Source: an uncultured Alphaproteobacteria bacterium
Lineage (GTDB): Bacteria; Pseudomonadota; Alphaproteobacteria; RF32; CAG-239
Assembly (NCBI GenBank): GCA_934254925.1
Contig: CAKQMD010000026.1
Coordinates: forward strand, 1 to 17,767
Reading direction: 5' to 3'
Length of the DNA: 17,767 bases
Within the stretch, counting starts at the first letter, position 1; each line of letters starts with the position of its first letter. The notes below the pieces were generated by a model. The model searched no databases. It worked only from the letters and a program-made list of their open reading frames with translations, and had not been told where the DNA came from. Below, one piece after another: positions 1 through 5,337 of the stretch. The position numbers were made by a program, and so were the translations under genes.

Positions 1-144
1 ATAGTAAGAGGACGGATTGTCAATAGCCGAGTTGACTTTTTTACCCGTAGACAGACGCTCTTGCGTCACATCCATCAAGGACTGTGTATTTTGCAAAGAC
101 AAGAGGTTTGAACGCATACTTGCGGTTAATGAGATATCAGACAT
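1..144 (-). CDS. Flagellin, N-terminal 48 residues only (cut by window edge)
   Basis: The first 48 codons of a further tandem flagellin; the rest lies left of the window. The visible part is the conserved D0/start-of-D1 helix (begins MSDISLTASM, ends at DNPSSYY), which packs in the filament core and carries the export signal region. The start ATG (142-144) is preceded on the minus strand by GGAG at a normal distance. The first 76 bases of the window are identical to 1289-1364 in the next flagellin, and only 9 of 144 bases differ overall, so this copy is closest to the 358-aa paralogue. Its upstream region also matches that paralogue (CtrA-type box and promoter at the same spacing). The length and type of its outer domain cannot be seen. 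Flagellin identity is certain. Confidence 0.95.
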   Translation of the reverse strand, partial: MSDISLTASMRSNLLSLQNTQSLMDVTQERLSTGKKVNSAIDNPSSYY

Positions 145-185
145 GACTTTTCTCCAATTCTGTGGATGTTTGTTGTTATAAAGTT

Positions 186-214
186 ATTATAATATAAATA
201 AGTTATTTTTTCAA
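186..214 (-). promoter_or_regulatory. Sigma70-type promoter of the edge flagellin
   Basis: On the minus strand TTGAAA (209-214) and TATAAT (186-191) are separated by 17 bases, giving a predicted start near 179 and a leader of about 35 nt. The region is AT-rich, so chance matches are possible. The same promoter-to-CtrA-box distance recurs upstream of the 358-aa flagellin, which supports it. Confidence 0.55.
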
Positions 215-250
215 TTACTTTTTATGACACCAAGTTTAGAAGAAAAAAGG

Positions 251-265
251 TTAATATAAGATTAA
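251..265. promoter_or_regulatory. CtrA-type box (TTAA-N7-TTAA) upstream of the edge flagellin
   Basis: TTAA (251-254), seven bases, TTAA (262-265); the minus-strand reading continues as TTAACC, the longer CtrA half-site. It lies 36 bases upstream of the proposed -35. CtrA is the alphaproteobacterial cell-cycle and motility response regulator; that a CtrA protein binds here is inference. Confidence 0.55.
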
Positions 266-305
266 TTTTTTATTTTATTGACAAGTCATCTTCCTCTTTT
301 TCCAC

Positions 306-337
306 AAAAAAAGACGCCCAATGAAGGGCGCCTTTTT
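306..337 (-). terminator. Rho-independent terminator of the 358-aa flagellin
   Basis: Inverted repeat 313-319 / 326-332 with a 6-nt loop, flanked by A-runs and T-runs on both sides. Read on the minus strand the single non-Watson-Crick position becomes a G-U pair and a U-tract follows, so it fits the minus-strand flagellin ending at 356. Its stem is a relative of those after the next two flagellins. Confidence 0.85.
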
Positions 338-355
338 GTTTATTTTTATTGGAAA

Positions 356-1432
356 CTAGAACAGTTTCAAAACCGACTGGGCAGCTTGAGAAGCCAAGCT
401 CAGAGAGTTAATGGCCAACTGCTGTCTGGTCTGCAGAGCCAGCATGTTTGCGGACTCTTCGTTCATGTCGGCCAAGGTCAACTTATCGGCACCTTCGGTC
501 AGAACGTTTACCAGATTTTCGGTAAAATCTTCGCGGTTCTGCACGATCGAGTAGTTGTTACCCAAATCGGAAGCCATGGTACGCAAGGTGCTGATGGCGT
601 CTTCAGCCTTGGTAATGGCCGCATTGATGTTGTTACGAGACGTATCGGTGGCCGCTTTTTCAGCCGTGGTGACGGCTTCTTCAAGTCCCGGCAATTTGGC
701 TGTCTCTTGATCCAGCGTCGTTTTGGCATCATCCATGGCATCTTTCAAAGTATTACCAGCATCACCGCCGCCTCCGGGAGCCACAGCTGCATCATAAGCG
801 GCTTTGGCCGTATCATAGGCTTCTTGTTTTTCGGCAATGGTCGCTTCCTGCGTGGTTACGGCCTCTTTTGCCGTGGTAACGGCTTCAGCACCGGCATTCC
901 AGCTGGAATCATCACCATCACCGATTTTGGTAATACCCAGGCTTGCCGAGTCGGCATTTTCACCCTGAATAGTCAATGAAGATGAACGGTCTTCGTTGAA
1001 AGTTACAGTCAAGCTGTCACCGGCCAACAAGTTAACACCCTTGTAGCCCGAGTCTTTCGCCAGAGAGTCGATCTGTTCCAAAATGCTGTTAAACTGTGCC
1101 TGGTATTTGGCGCGTTCGGCACCATCAGAGCTATCCATCGCCGAGTTGGCCACACCTTTGGCCTGCTCAACGAAAGCTGTGATCGCTTCAATACCTTCGT
1201 CCGCGGCCTTAATGGTCTGGATGCCCTGGCCCATCGAGTCTAACAGCGCGCTCAAGTCCGAGGCGCGGTTGGTCAATGATTGGGCGGTATAGTAAGAGGA
1301 CGGATTGTCAATAGCCGAGTTGACTTTTTTACCCGTAGACAGACGCTCTTGCGTCACATCCATCAGGGATTGCGTATTTTGCAGCGACAAAAGGTTTGAA
1401 CGCATGCTGGCTGTTAATGAGATATCAGACAT
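356..1432 (-). CDS. Flagellin with 5-heptad coiled-coil hairpin (358 aa)
   Basis: Structural subunit of the flagellar filament, exported by the flagellar type III system. Residues 1-177 hold the N-terminal D0/D1 region (SAIDNPSSYY, NEDRSS) and 266-358 the C-terminal D1/D0 helices (DMNEESANMLALQTRQQL, ending LKLF). Between them, instead of a beta-rich D2/D3, is an alanine-rich hairpin. Its outgoing arm (178-218) has V8, V15, I22, Y29, Y36 at exact 7-residue spacing. A Pro-Gly4-Asp turn (219-227) follows, then a return arm (228-265) with M6, L13, L20, V27, A34. The start ATG has GGAG 9 nt upstream. The Toll-like receptor 5 site of enterobacterial flagellin (QRVRELAV) is replaced by VEQAKGVA (88-95), as is known for alphaproteobacterial flagellins. 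Single-gene unit with its own promoter and terminator. Confidence 0.97.
   Translation of the reverse strand: MSDISLTASMRSNLLSLQNTQSLMDVTQERLSTGKKVNSAIDNPSSYYTAQSLTNRASDLSALLDSMGQGIQTIKAADEGIEAITAFVEQAKGVANSAMDSSDGAERAKYQAQFNSILEQIDSLAKDSGYKGVNLLAGDSLTVTFNEDRSSSLTIQGENADSASLGITKIGDGDDSSWNAGAEAVTTAKEAVTTQEATIAEKQEAYDTAKAAYDAAVAPGGGGDAGNTLKDAMDDAKTTLDQETAKLPGLEEAVTTAEKAATDTSRNNINAAITKAEDAISTLRTMASDLGNNYSIVQNREDFTENLVNVLTEGADKLTLADMNEESANMLALQTRQQLAINSLSLASQAAQSVLKLF
730..837. repeat. 108-bp block identical to 3458-3565 (gene conversion tract)
   Basis: Every base from 730 to 837 matches 3458-3565 in the 386-aa flagellin, covering the tip and the inner heptads of the hairpin, while sequence on both sides diverges. 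The corresponding part of the 372-aa flagellin has many differences. Perfect identity, third codon positions included, in the segment that normally varies most suggests recent exchange between the two copies. Confidence 0.85.
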
Positions 1433-1493
1433 TTTCTTTCTCCATTACTGTGGACACGAATTCTGTGTATGTTGTACTAACATTACAGAATTT

Positions 1494-1522
1494 ATCATAT
1501 CATAAAATATATACTTTATCAA
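1494..1522 (-). promoter_or_regulatory. Sigma70-type promoter of the 358-aa flagellin
   Basis: Minus-strand TTGATA (1517-1522), 17-base spacer, TATGAT (1494-1499). Predicted start near 1487, leaving a leader of about 55 nt. It lies 36 bases below a CtrA-type box, the same geometry as upstream of the edge flagellin. Confidence 0.6.
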
Positions 1523-1558
1523 TACTATTTTATAGCCCCCCTTTTTATACAAAAAAGG

Positions 1559-1573
1559 TTAAGTTCCGGTTAA
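1559..1573. promoter_or_regulatory. CtrA-type box upstream of the 358-aa flagellin
   Basis: TTAA (1559-1562), seven bases, TTAA (1570-1573). On the minus strand both halves read AACTTAACC, a direct repeat with an 11-bp period (one helical turn). This is the best-formed CtrA-type site in the window. Binding is inferred from the motif only. Confidence 0.65.
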
Positions 1574-1641
1574 GTTTTGATTTTCAAAACAAATTCGTTT
1601 TCTGAAGGAGACAAAAAAATTCTGTTAACAATATAGAGAGT

Positions 1642-1666
1642 AAAAAAAGACGCCCCGAAGGGCGTC
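1642..1666 (-). terminator. Rho-independent terminator of the 372-aa flagellin
   Basis: Perfect 7-bp stem 1649-1655 / 1660-1666; on the minus strand the loop is UUCG closed by C-G, an exceptionally stable tetraloop, followed by seven U. It lies 26 nt past the stop at 1693. Confidence 0.93.
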
Positions 1667-1692
1667 ACGATGGAGAAAGCTTGTCTTTTTTA

Positions 1693-2811
1693 TTAAAAGA
1701 GCTTCAAAACCGACTGGGCAGCCTGAGAAGCCAAGCTCAGAGAGTTAATAGCCAACTGCTGTCTGGTCTGCAGAGCCAGCATATTGGCAGACTCTTCGTT
1801 CATGTCGGCCAAGGTCAGTTTGTCTGAACCTTCGGTCAAGACATTGACTAAACTCTCAGTAAAGTCCTCACGGTTTTGTACGATCGAGTAGTTGTTACCC
1901 AAGTCAGAAGCCATGGTACGCAAGGTATTGATAGCATCTTCGACTTGAGTGATGGTATTGTTAATATTCGTACGCGATGCATTGGTGGCAGCCTTTTCTG
2001 CCGCGGTCACAGCTTCTTGCAACGGAGTCAACGCCTCGTTCAAGGTATCCAGCTCACCGGTTGCCGTGTCCAACTCACCTTTGGCATCATCCATAGCATT
2101 TTTCAAAGTACCGTCATCGTCGCCGGCACCACCGGGAGCCATAGCCTCATCATAAGCGGCTTTGGCCGTATCATAGGCTTCTTGCTTAGTGGCGACTTCT
2201 TCCTCTTTGGTTTTGATTTCGCCTTGTTTGGTCGTCACGGCTTCCTCTGCCGTGGTAACGGCTTCAGCACCGGCGTTCCAGGTACTGGCTTCGTCATCGG
2301 TCAGAGCTGAAATATTCAAACTTTTTGAGTCGGCATATTTTCCCTCAATTTCCAATTTGGACGAACGATCCTCGTTGAAGGTCACGGTCAAGCTGTCGCC
2401 GGCCAGAAGGTTAATCCCCTTATAGCCCGAGTCTTTGGCCAGAGCGTCAATCTGCTTCAAAATATTGTTAAACTGTTCCTGATATTTGGCGCGATCTTCG
2501 CCTTTAGAAGTATCCACCGCCGAGTTGGCCACACCTTTGGCTTGCTCGACAAACGCAGTAATCGCCTCAATACCTTCGTTGGCGGCCTTGATGGTCTGGA
2601 TTCCCTGGCCCATCGAGTCCAGCAAAGCGTTCAAGTCGTTGGCACGGTTGGTCAACGATTGGGCGGTGTAATAAGAAGACGGGTTGTCAATTGCCGAGTT
2701 GACCTTCTTACCGGTGGACAGGCGTTCCTGAGTCAAGTCCATCAACGACTGAGTATTCTGCAAAGATAACAAGTTGGAACGCATACTTGCTGTTAACGAA
2801 ATATCGGCCAT
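1693..2811 (-). CDS. Flagellin with 6-heptad coiled-coil hairpin (372 aa)
   Basis: Filament subunit, paralogue of the flagellins on either side; it begins MADISLTASM, as does the 386-aa copy. The conserved N-terminal region (1-177) and C-terminal region (280-372) align without gaps to the other two array copies. The whole 14-residue length difference from the 358-aa copy lies in the hairpin. The outgoing arm is 178-225 (V8, V15, I22, V29, Y36, Y43), the turn 226-234 is Gly/Asp-rich, and the return arm is 235-279 (M6, L13, L20, L27, V34, A41). Each arm is therefore exactly one heptad longer. The start has a strong AGGAG 8 nt upstream. No convincing CtrA-type box or promoter was found upstream, unlike its neighbours; a DnaA-type box is present instead. 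Confidence 0.97.
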   Translation of the reverse strand: MADISLTASMRSNLLSLQNTQSLMDLTQERLSTGKKVNSAIDNPSSYYTAQSLTNRANDLNALLDSMGQGIQTIKAANEGIEAITAFVEQAKGVANSAVDTSKGEDRAKYQEQFNNILKQIDALAKDSGYKGINLLAGDSLTVTFNEDRSSKLEIEGKYADSKSLNISALTDDEASTWNAGAEAVTTAEEAVTTKQGEIKTKEEEVATKQEAYDTAKAAYDEAMAPGGAGDDDGTLKNAMDDAKGELDTATGELDTLNEALTPLQEAVTAAEKAATNASRTNINNTITQVEDAINTLRTMASDLGNNYSIVQNREDFTESLVNVLTEGSDKLTLADMNEESANMLALQTRQQLAINSLSLASQAAQSVLKLF

Positions 2812-2905
2812 CTGCTTTCTCCTGAGTTTATAAAACCGAATTTACATATAATTGTTTGTTTTAAGATTAAAATACTTTGACAAAAACATTAATCTCTAAT
2901 AGCAG

Positions 2906-2914
2906 TTATCCACA
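2906..2914 (+). promoter_or_regulatory. Consensus DnaA box upstream of the 372-aa flagellin
   Basis: TTATCCACA matches the DnaA consensus TTATNCACA exactly, about 95 bp before the flagellin start. A degenerate relative (ATTTCCACA) follows at 2917-2925. DnaA can act as a transcription regulator in alphaproteobacteria. One perfect 9-mer can also occur by chance. Confidence 0.35.
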
Positions 2915-2993
2915 ATATTTCCACAAAATCGTCCGTTTTTTCGGTCAATTTAAGCAAAAAAGCGTTTTTGCATCCCCATTTTTTTTGCAAAAC

Positions 2994-3019
2994 AAAAAAA
3001 GACGCCCAACAGGGGCGCC
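2994..3019 (-). terminator. Rho-independent terminator of the 386-aa flagellin
   Basis: Stem 3001-3007 / 3013-3019 with a 5-nt loop; on the minus strand one G-U pair and a run of seven U follow. Its stem is almost the same as the one after the 358-aa flagellin, so the terminator was probably duplicated with the gene. Confidence 0.88.
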
Positions 3020-3041
3020 TTTTCATTGCGTTTATCAGAAA

Positions 3042-4202
3042 CTAGAAGAGCTTCAGAACCGACTGGGCAGCCTGAGAAGCCAAACTCAGAGAGTTAATGG
3101 CCAGTTGCTGTCTGGTTTGCAGAGCCAGCATGTTTGCGGACTCTTCGTTCATGTCGGCCAGAGTCAACTTGTCCGAACCTTCGGTCAAGACATTGACCAA
3201 GCTCTCGGTGAAGTCTTCGCGGTTTTGCACGATCGAGTAATTGTTACCCAAATCGGACGCCATGGTACGCAGATTGTTTATCGCATTTTCAACCTCGGTA
3301 ACCGACTTGTTAATATTGTCGCGAGAAGCGGTAACCGCCGCTTTTTCCGCCGTCGTAACAGCTTCTTCCAAAGCGGGAACTTCATCTTCCAAACCACTCA
3401 GAGCCGTTTGCAGCGGCGTTAACTTATCCACTTCACCGTCCAAGGCCGTTTTGGCAGCATCCATGGCATCTTTCAAAGTATTACCAGCATCACCGCCGCC
3501 TCCGGGAGCCACAGCTGCATCATAAGCGGCTTTGGCCGTATCATAGGCTTCTTGTTTTTCGGCAACCACTTCTTCCTGAGCGGTCACTTCCGCCTTTTTG
3601 GCGGTGATTTCGTCCTGCTTAGCGGTCAAGGCATCCTCTGCCGTCGTAATACCGTCAGCGGCAGCATTCCAGGTGCTGTCTTCCTCTTCGGTCAGAGCCG
3701 TAATATTGAGGCTCTTGGAGTCGGCATATTTTCCTTCAATCTCCAATTTGGACGAACGGTCCTCGTTGAAGGTGACAGTCAGGCTGTCACCGTTTAACAG
3801 GTTAATTCCCTTATAGCCCGAGTCTTTGGCCAGAGAGTCGATCTGCTTCAAAATATTGTTAAATTGTTCCTGATATTTGGCGCGATCTTCGCCTTTGGAG
3901 GTATCCAACGCCGAATTGGCCACACCTTTGGCTTGTTCGACGAAAGCGGTAATCGCCTCAATACCTTCGTTGGCAGCCTTGATAGTTTGAATACCTTGAC
4001 CCATCGAGTCCAACAAAGCGTTCAGGTCATTAGCACGGTTGGTCAGCGACTGAGCCGTATAATAAGAAGACGGATTATCGATTGCCGAGTTGACTTTTTT
4101 ACCGGTGGACAGGCGCTCCTGGGTCAGGTCCATCAGAGACTGGGTATTTTGCAAAGATAACAAGTTTGAGCGCATACTTGCTGTTAATGAAATGTCGGCC
4201 AT
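3042..4202 (-). CDS. Flagellin with 7-heptad coiled-coil hairpin (386 aa)
   Basis: Filament subunit, longest of the three array flagellins. The conserved ends match the neighbours in length (177 and 93 residues). The hairpin has an outgoing arm at 178-232 (I8, L15, I22, V29, V36, Y43, Y50), a Pro-Gly4-Asp turn at 233-241 and a return arm at 242-293 (M6, L13, L20, L27, V34, V41, A48). This is one heptad per arm more than the 372-aa copy and two more than the 358-aa copy. The start is set at the ATG ending at 4202 (MADIS), because it matches the paralogues and has GGAG 9 nt upstream. The frame stays open to an ATG at 4250, but that would add 16 unrelated residues and translate through the ribosome site. 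A CtrA-type box lies about 120 bp upstream. The hairpin tip shares a 108-bp identical tract with the 358-aa copy. Confidence 0.97.
   Translation of the reverse strand: MADISLTASMRSNLLSLQNTQSLMDLTQERLSTGKKVNSAIDNPSSYYTAQSLTNRANDLNALLDSMGQGIQTIKAANEGIEAITAFVEQAKGVANSALDTSKGEDRAKYQEQFNNILKQIDSLAKDSGYKGINLLNGDSLTVTFNEDRSSKLEIEGKYADSKSLNITALTEEEDSTWNAAADGITTAEDALTAKQDEITAKKAEVTAQEEVVAEKQEAYDTAKAAYDAAVAPGGGGDAGNTLKDAMDAAKTALDGEVDKLTPLQTALSGLEDEVPALEEAVTTAEKAAVTASRDNINKSVTEVENAINNLRTMASDLGNNYSIVQNREDFTESLVNVLTEGSDKLTLADMNEESANMLALQTRQQLAINSLSLASQAAQSVLKLF
3458..3565. repeat. 108-bp block identical to 730-837 (gene conversion tract)
   Basis: Partner copy of the block at 730-837. The boundary at 3457 is a T/G difference and that at 3566 opens into clearly diverged sequence, so the tract is sharply bounded. 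Confidence 0.85.
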
Positions 4203-4296
4203 ATTTTCTTTCTCCATGTTAAAATTTATAAAACCCCGGCGACCGGACACCTTGGTTCTTATTAAACTTTGGTTGAAAGTATAGAGAAAAAAATAT

Positions 4297-4355
4297 AAAA
4301 AAACAGCCTTTTTACGAGGTTGTTAACAAATAATTAACCTACATAAAAAAGGCTG
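4297..4355 (-). terminator. Terminator of flbT with long A/T-rich hairpin
   Basis: Arms 4304-4313 and 4346-4355 (CAGCC plus five T, and its complement) pair perfectly. An inner 5-bp stem 4317-4321 / 4336-4340 can extend the hairpin. Minus-strand transcripts from flbT would then meet seven U at 4303-4297. The apex of the hairpin contains a CtrA-type box for the next gene. Confidence 0.75.
4323..4337. promoter_or_regulatory. CtrA-type box upstream of the 386-aa flagellin, inside the flbT terminator
   Basis: TTAA (4323-4326), seven bases, TTAA (4334-4337), continuing as TTAACC on the plus strand. It is the third TTAA-N7-TTAA site upstream of a flagellin here. A weak minus-strand promoter (TTTCTC, 17 bases, TTTAAT at 4261-4289) would sit 33 bases below it; that promoter is tentative. 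Confidence 0.5.
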
Positions 4356-4389
4356 CTCAAAATTGCCCCAAAGGCGGAAAAGCAAGGGA

Positions 4390-4788
4390 TCAGATGCTTT
4401 CCTTCAGGGTTTCGCCGAAAAACTCCTCTTCTTTTTGCAAAAGCTTGGAGGCGTTTTTGATCGCGGCATAGTAGTCGCAATTGATGATGTTTTCATTCAC
4501 CACCGACAAATAAGGAATGAGACTCGGCGCCGCTTCCTGCAAATCCCGCACATATTCCAGATAGAGGTTCTGCAAGGCTTCAGCCCCGCGGGACAAATAC
4601 ATCTGCTGGACCACGAAATAGATGCGCTTGCAAGGGGTATTGGCGTCTTTTTCCCGCAAAATGAATTTTTCGCGCAAAATGGGGACGTTGCCTTCAATGT
4701 AAAAACGCGTCCGCTCACCGTCATTGGTGATTAAAGACTCGCCGATGATAATGCTTTCATGAGGTTTGAGTTCGATTTTTAAGGGCAT
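4390..4788 (-). CDS. flbT: Flagellin mRNA regulator FlbT
   Basis: 132 aa, the usual FlbT size. In Caulobacter FlbT binds the 5' leader of flagellin mRNA and promotes its decay until the hook is complete. Family features visible are the N-terminal MPLKIELKPHE with the following hydrophobic GE strand, LREK (45-48 region), the IYFVVQQMYL segment in the middle, and YYAAIKNASKLL near the C-terminus. It lies immediately upstream of the flagellin array on the same strand but ends in its own terminator. AGGAG stands 9 nt before the ATG, and a promoter with TATAAT lies at 4824-4853. The usual partner FlaF is not in the window. Assignment is by sequence pattern; a role on these particular flagellin leaders is inferred. 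Confidence 0.88.
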   Translation of the reverse strand: MPLKIELKPHESIIIGESLITNDGERTRFYIEGNVPILREKFILREKDANTPCKRIYFVVQQMYLSRGAEALQNLYLEYVRDLQEAAPSLIPYLSVVNENIINCDYYAAIKNASKLLQKEEEFFGETLKESI

Positions 4789-4823
4789 TAATAAAGTCTC
4801 CTGATTAAAGTTTTGTTTGGCCC

Positions 4824-4853
4824 ATTATATAATTATTTTATTTTTTTTTGCAA
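4824..4853 (-). promoter_or_regulatory. flbT promoter, sharing its -35 with the divergent promoter
   Basis: Minus-strand TTGCAA (4848-4853), 18-base spacer, perfect TATAAT (4824-4829). Predicted start near 4817, leader about 29 nt. The -35 hexamer is its own reverse complement and also serves the plus-strand promoter. Confidence 0.6.
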
Positions 4854-4876
4854 ATCTTTATTTTCTCATGTATATT
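4848..4876 (+). promoter_or_regulatory. Promoter of the TerB-like gene and uup
   Basis: TTGCAA (4848-4853), 17-base spacer, TATATT (4871-4876), predicted start near 4883. This puts the ATG at 4911 about 28 nt into the transcript and excludes the in-frame ATG at 4848. Confidence 0.55.
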
Positions 4877-4910
4877 AACGGCAGAAAAACAAAAGACAAG
4901 AGTGGAAAAA

Positions 4911-5336
4911 ATGAGCAACTACCGTCAAGACATGAGTGAAGAAGAAAAAGTCTCTTACCTCAAAGCCCTGGCTTTTATTTTGAACGTGCAGAAAAACCCC
5001 AGTCAGGAAAAAAAGGACTATCTTAACCGGCAGGCCGAAGAGATCGGCTTTCCCAAAAGACAGCTGCGCAGCGTTAAGAAAAAGCAAAAGGCCGCAGAAC
5101 TTATCGCAGAGCTCAAAGGCATTAAAAACATCCGTCTGAAGCGGTTTATTCTGCGGGAAATGATCATGCTGGCGGTTTCAGACCACGAGTTGACCGATGC
5201 CGAGATCGCCACGATCTACAAAATCGGCATGGAAATCGGCCTTAAGGAAGAAAAGATCAACGACTTCTTCTTATGGACTGCAAAAGGAATTGAATGGCAG
5301 ATTGAAGGCATGCAACTGATAGAAGAAGATATTTGA
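4911..5336 (+). CDS. TerB-like (DjlA/TerB-type helical) protein, 141 aa
   Basis: A small, all-helical, highly charged protein. Two segments look like one repeated half-domain: 14-52 (YLKALAFILNVQKNPSQEKK... ending IGFPKRQL) and 82-116 (REMIMLAVSDHELTDAE... ending IGLKEEKI). Each has the pattern of a hydrophobic helix, an acidic turn and a second helix that TerB/DjlA-type domains use to bind divalent metal. In the second half DHELTDAE is a good acidic loop; in the first the acidic residues are mostly lost. No signal peptide or membrane segment is seen. The start at 4911 is chosen because the promoter -10 (4871-4876) lies downstream of the alternative ATG at 4848. It ends one base before uup, so the two are almost certainly cotranscribed. 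The cellular role is unknown. Confidence 0.65.
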   Translation: MSNYRQDMSEEEKVSYLKALAFILNVQKNPSQEKKDYLNRQAEEIGFPKRQLRSVKKKQKAAELIAELKGIKNIRLKRFILREMIMLAVSDHELTDAEIATIYKIGMEIGLKEEKINDFFLWTAKGIEWQIEGMQLIEEDI

Positions 5337-5337
5337 C

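Noticed and set aside
638..901. Heptad repeats in flagellins as a tandem DNA repeat or CRISPR-like array
   Set aside because: The periodicity is in protein hydrophobicity, not in DNA sequence; no repeated nucleotide unit with spacers.
278..979. Long plus-strand open frame opposite the 358-aa flagellin (and similar ones opposite the other flagellins)
   Set aside because: Antisense to a certain flagellin; no ribosome site, and its composition simply mirrors the Ala/Asp-rich sense frame.
1605..1632. AAGGAG followed by an AT-rich stretch on the plus strand as a small-gene ribosome site
   Set aside because: No start codon at a suitable distance and no open frame follows before the terminator.
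2954..2971. Inverted repeat GCAAAAA / TTTTTGC between two flagellins
   Set aside because: Almost only A-T pairs, no following U-tract on the relevant strand; probably simple-sequence chance.
4203..4250. In-frame ATG at 4250 extending the 386-aa flagellin by 16 residues
   Set aside because: The extension runs through the Shine-Dalgarno sequence, is absent from the paralogues and would spoil the conserved flagellin N-terminus.
4848..4910. In-frame ATG at 4848 for the TerB-like gene
   Set aside because: Lies upstream of the predicted -10 element and adds 21 residues with no family similarity.
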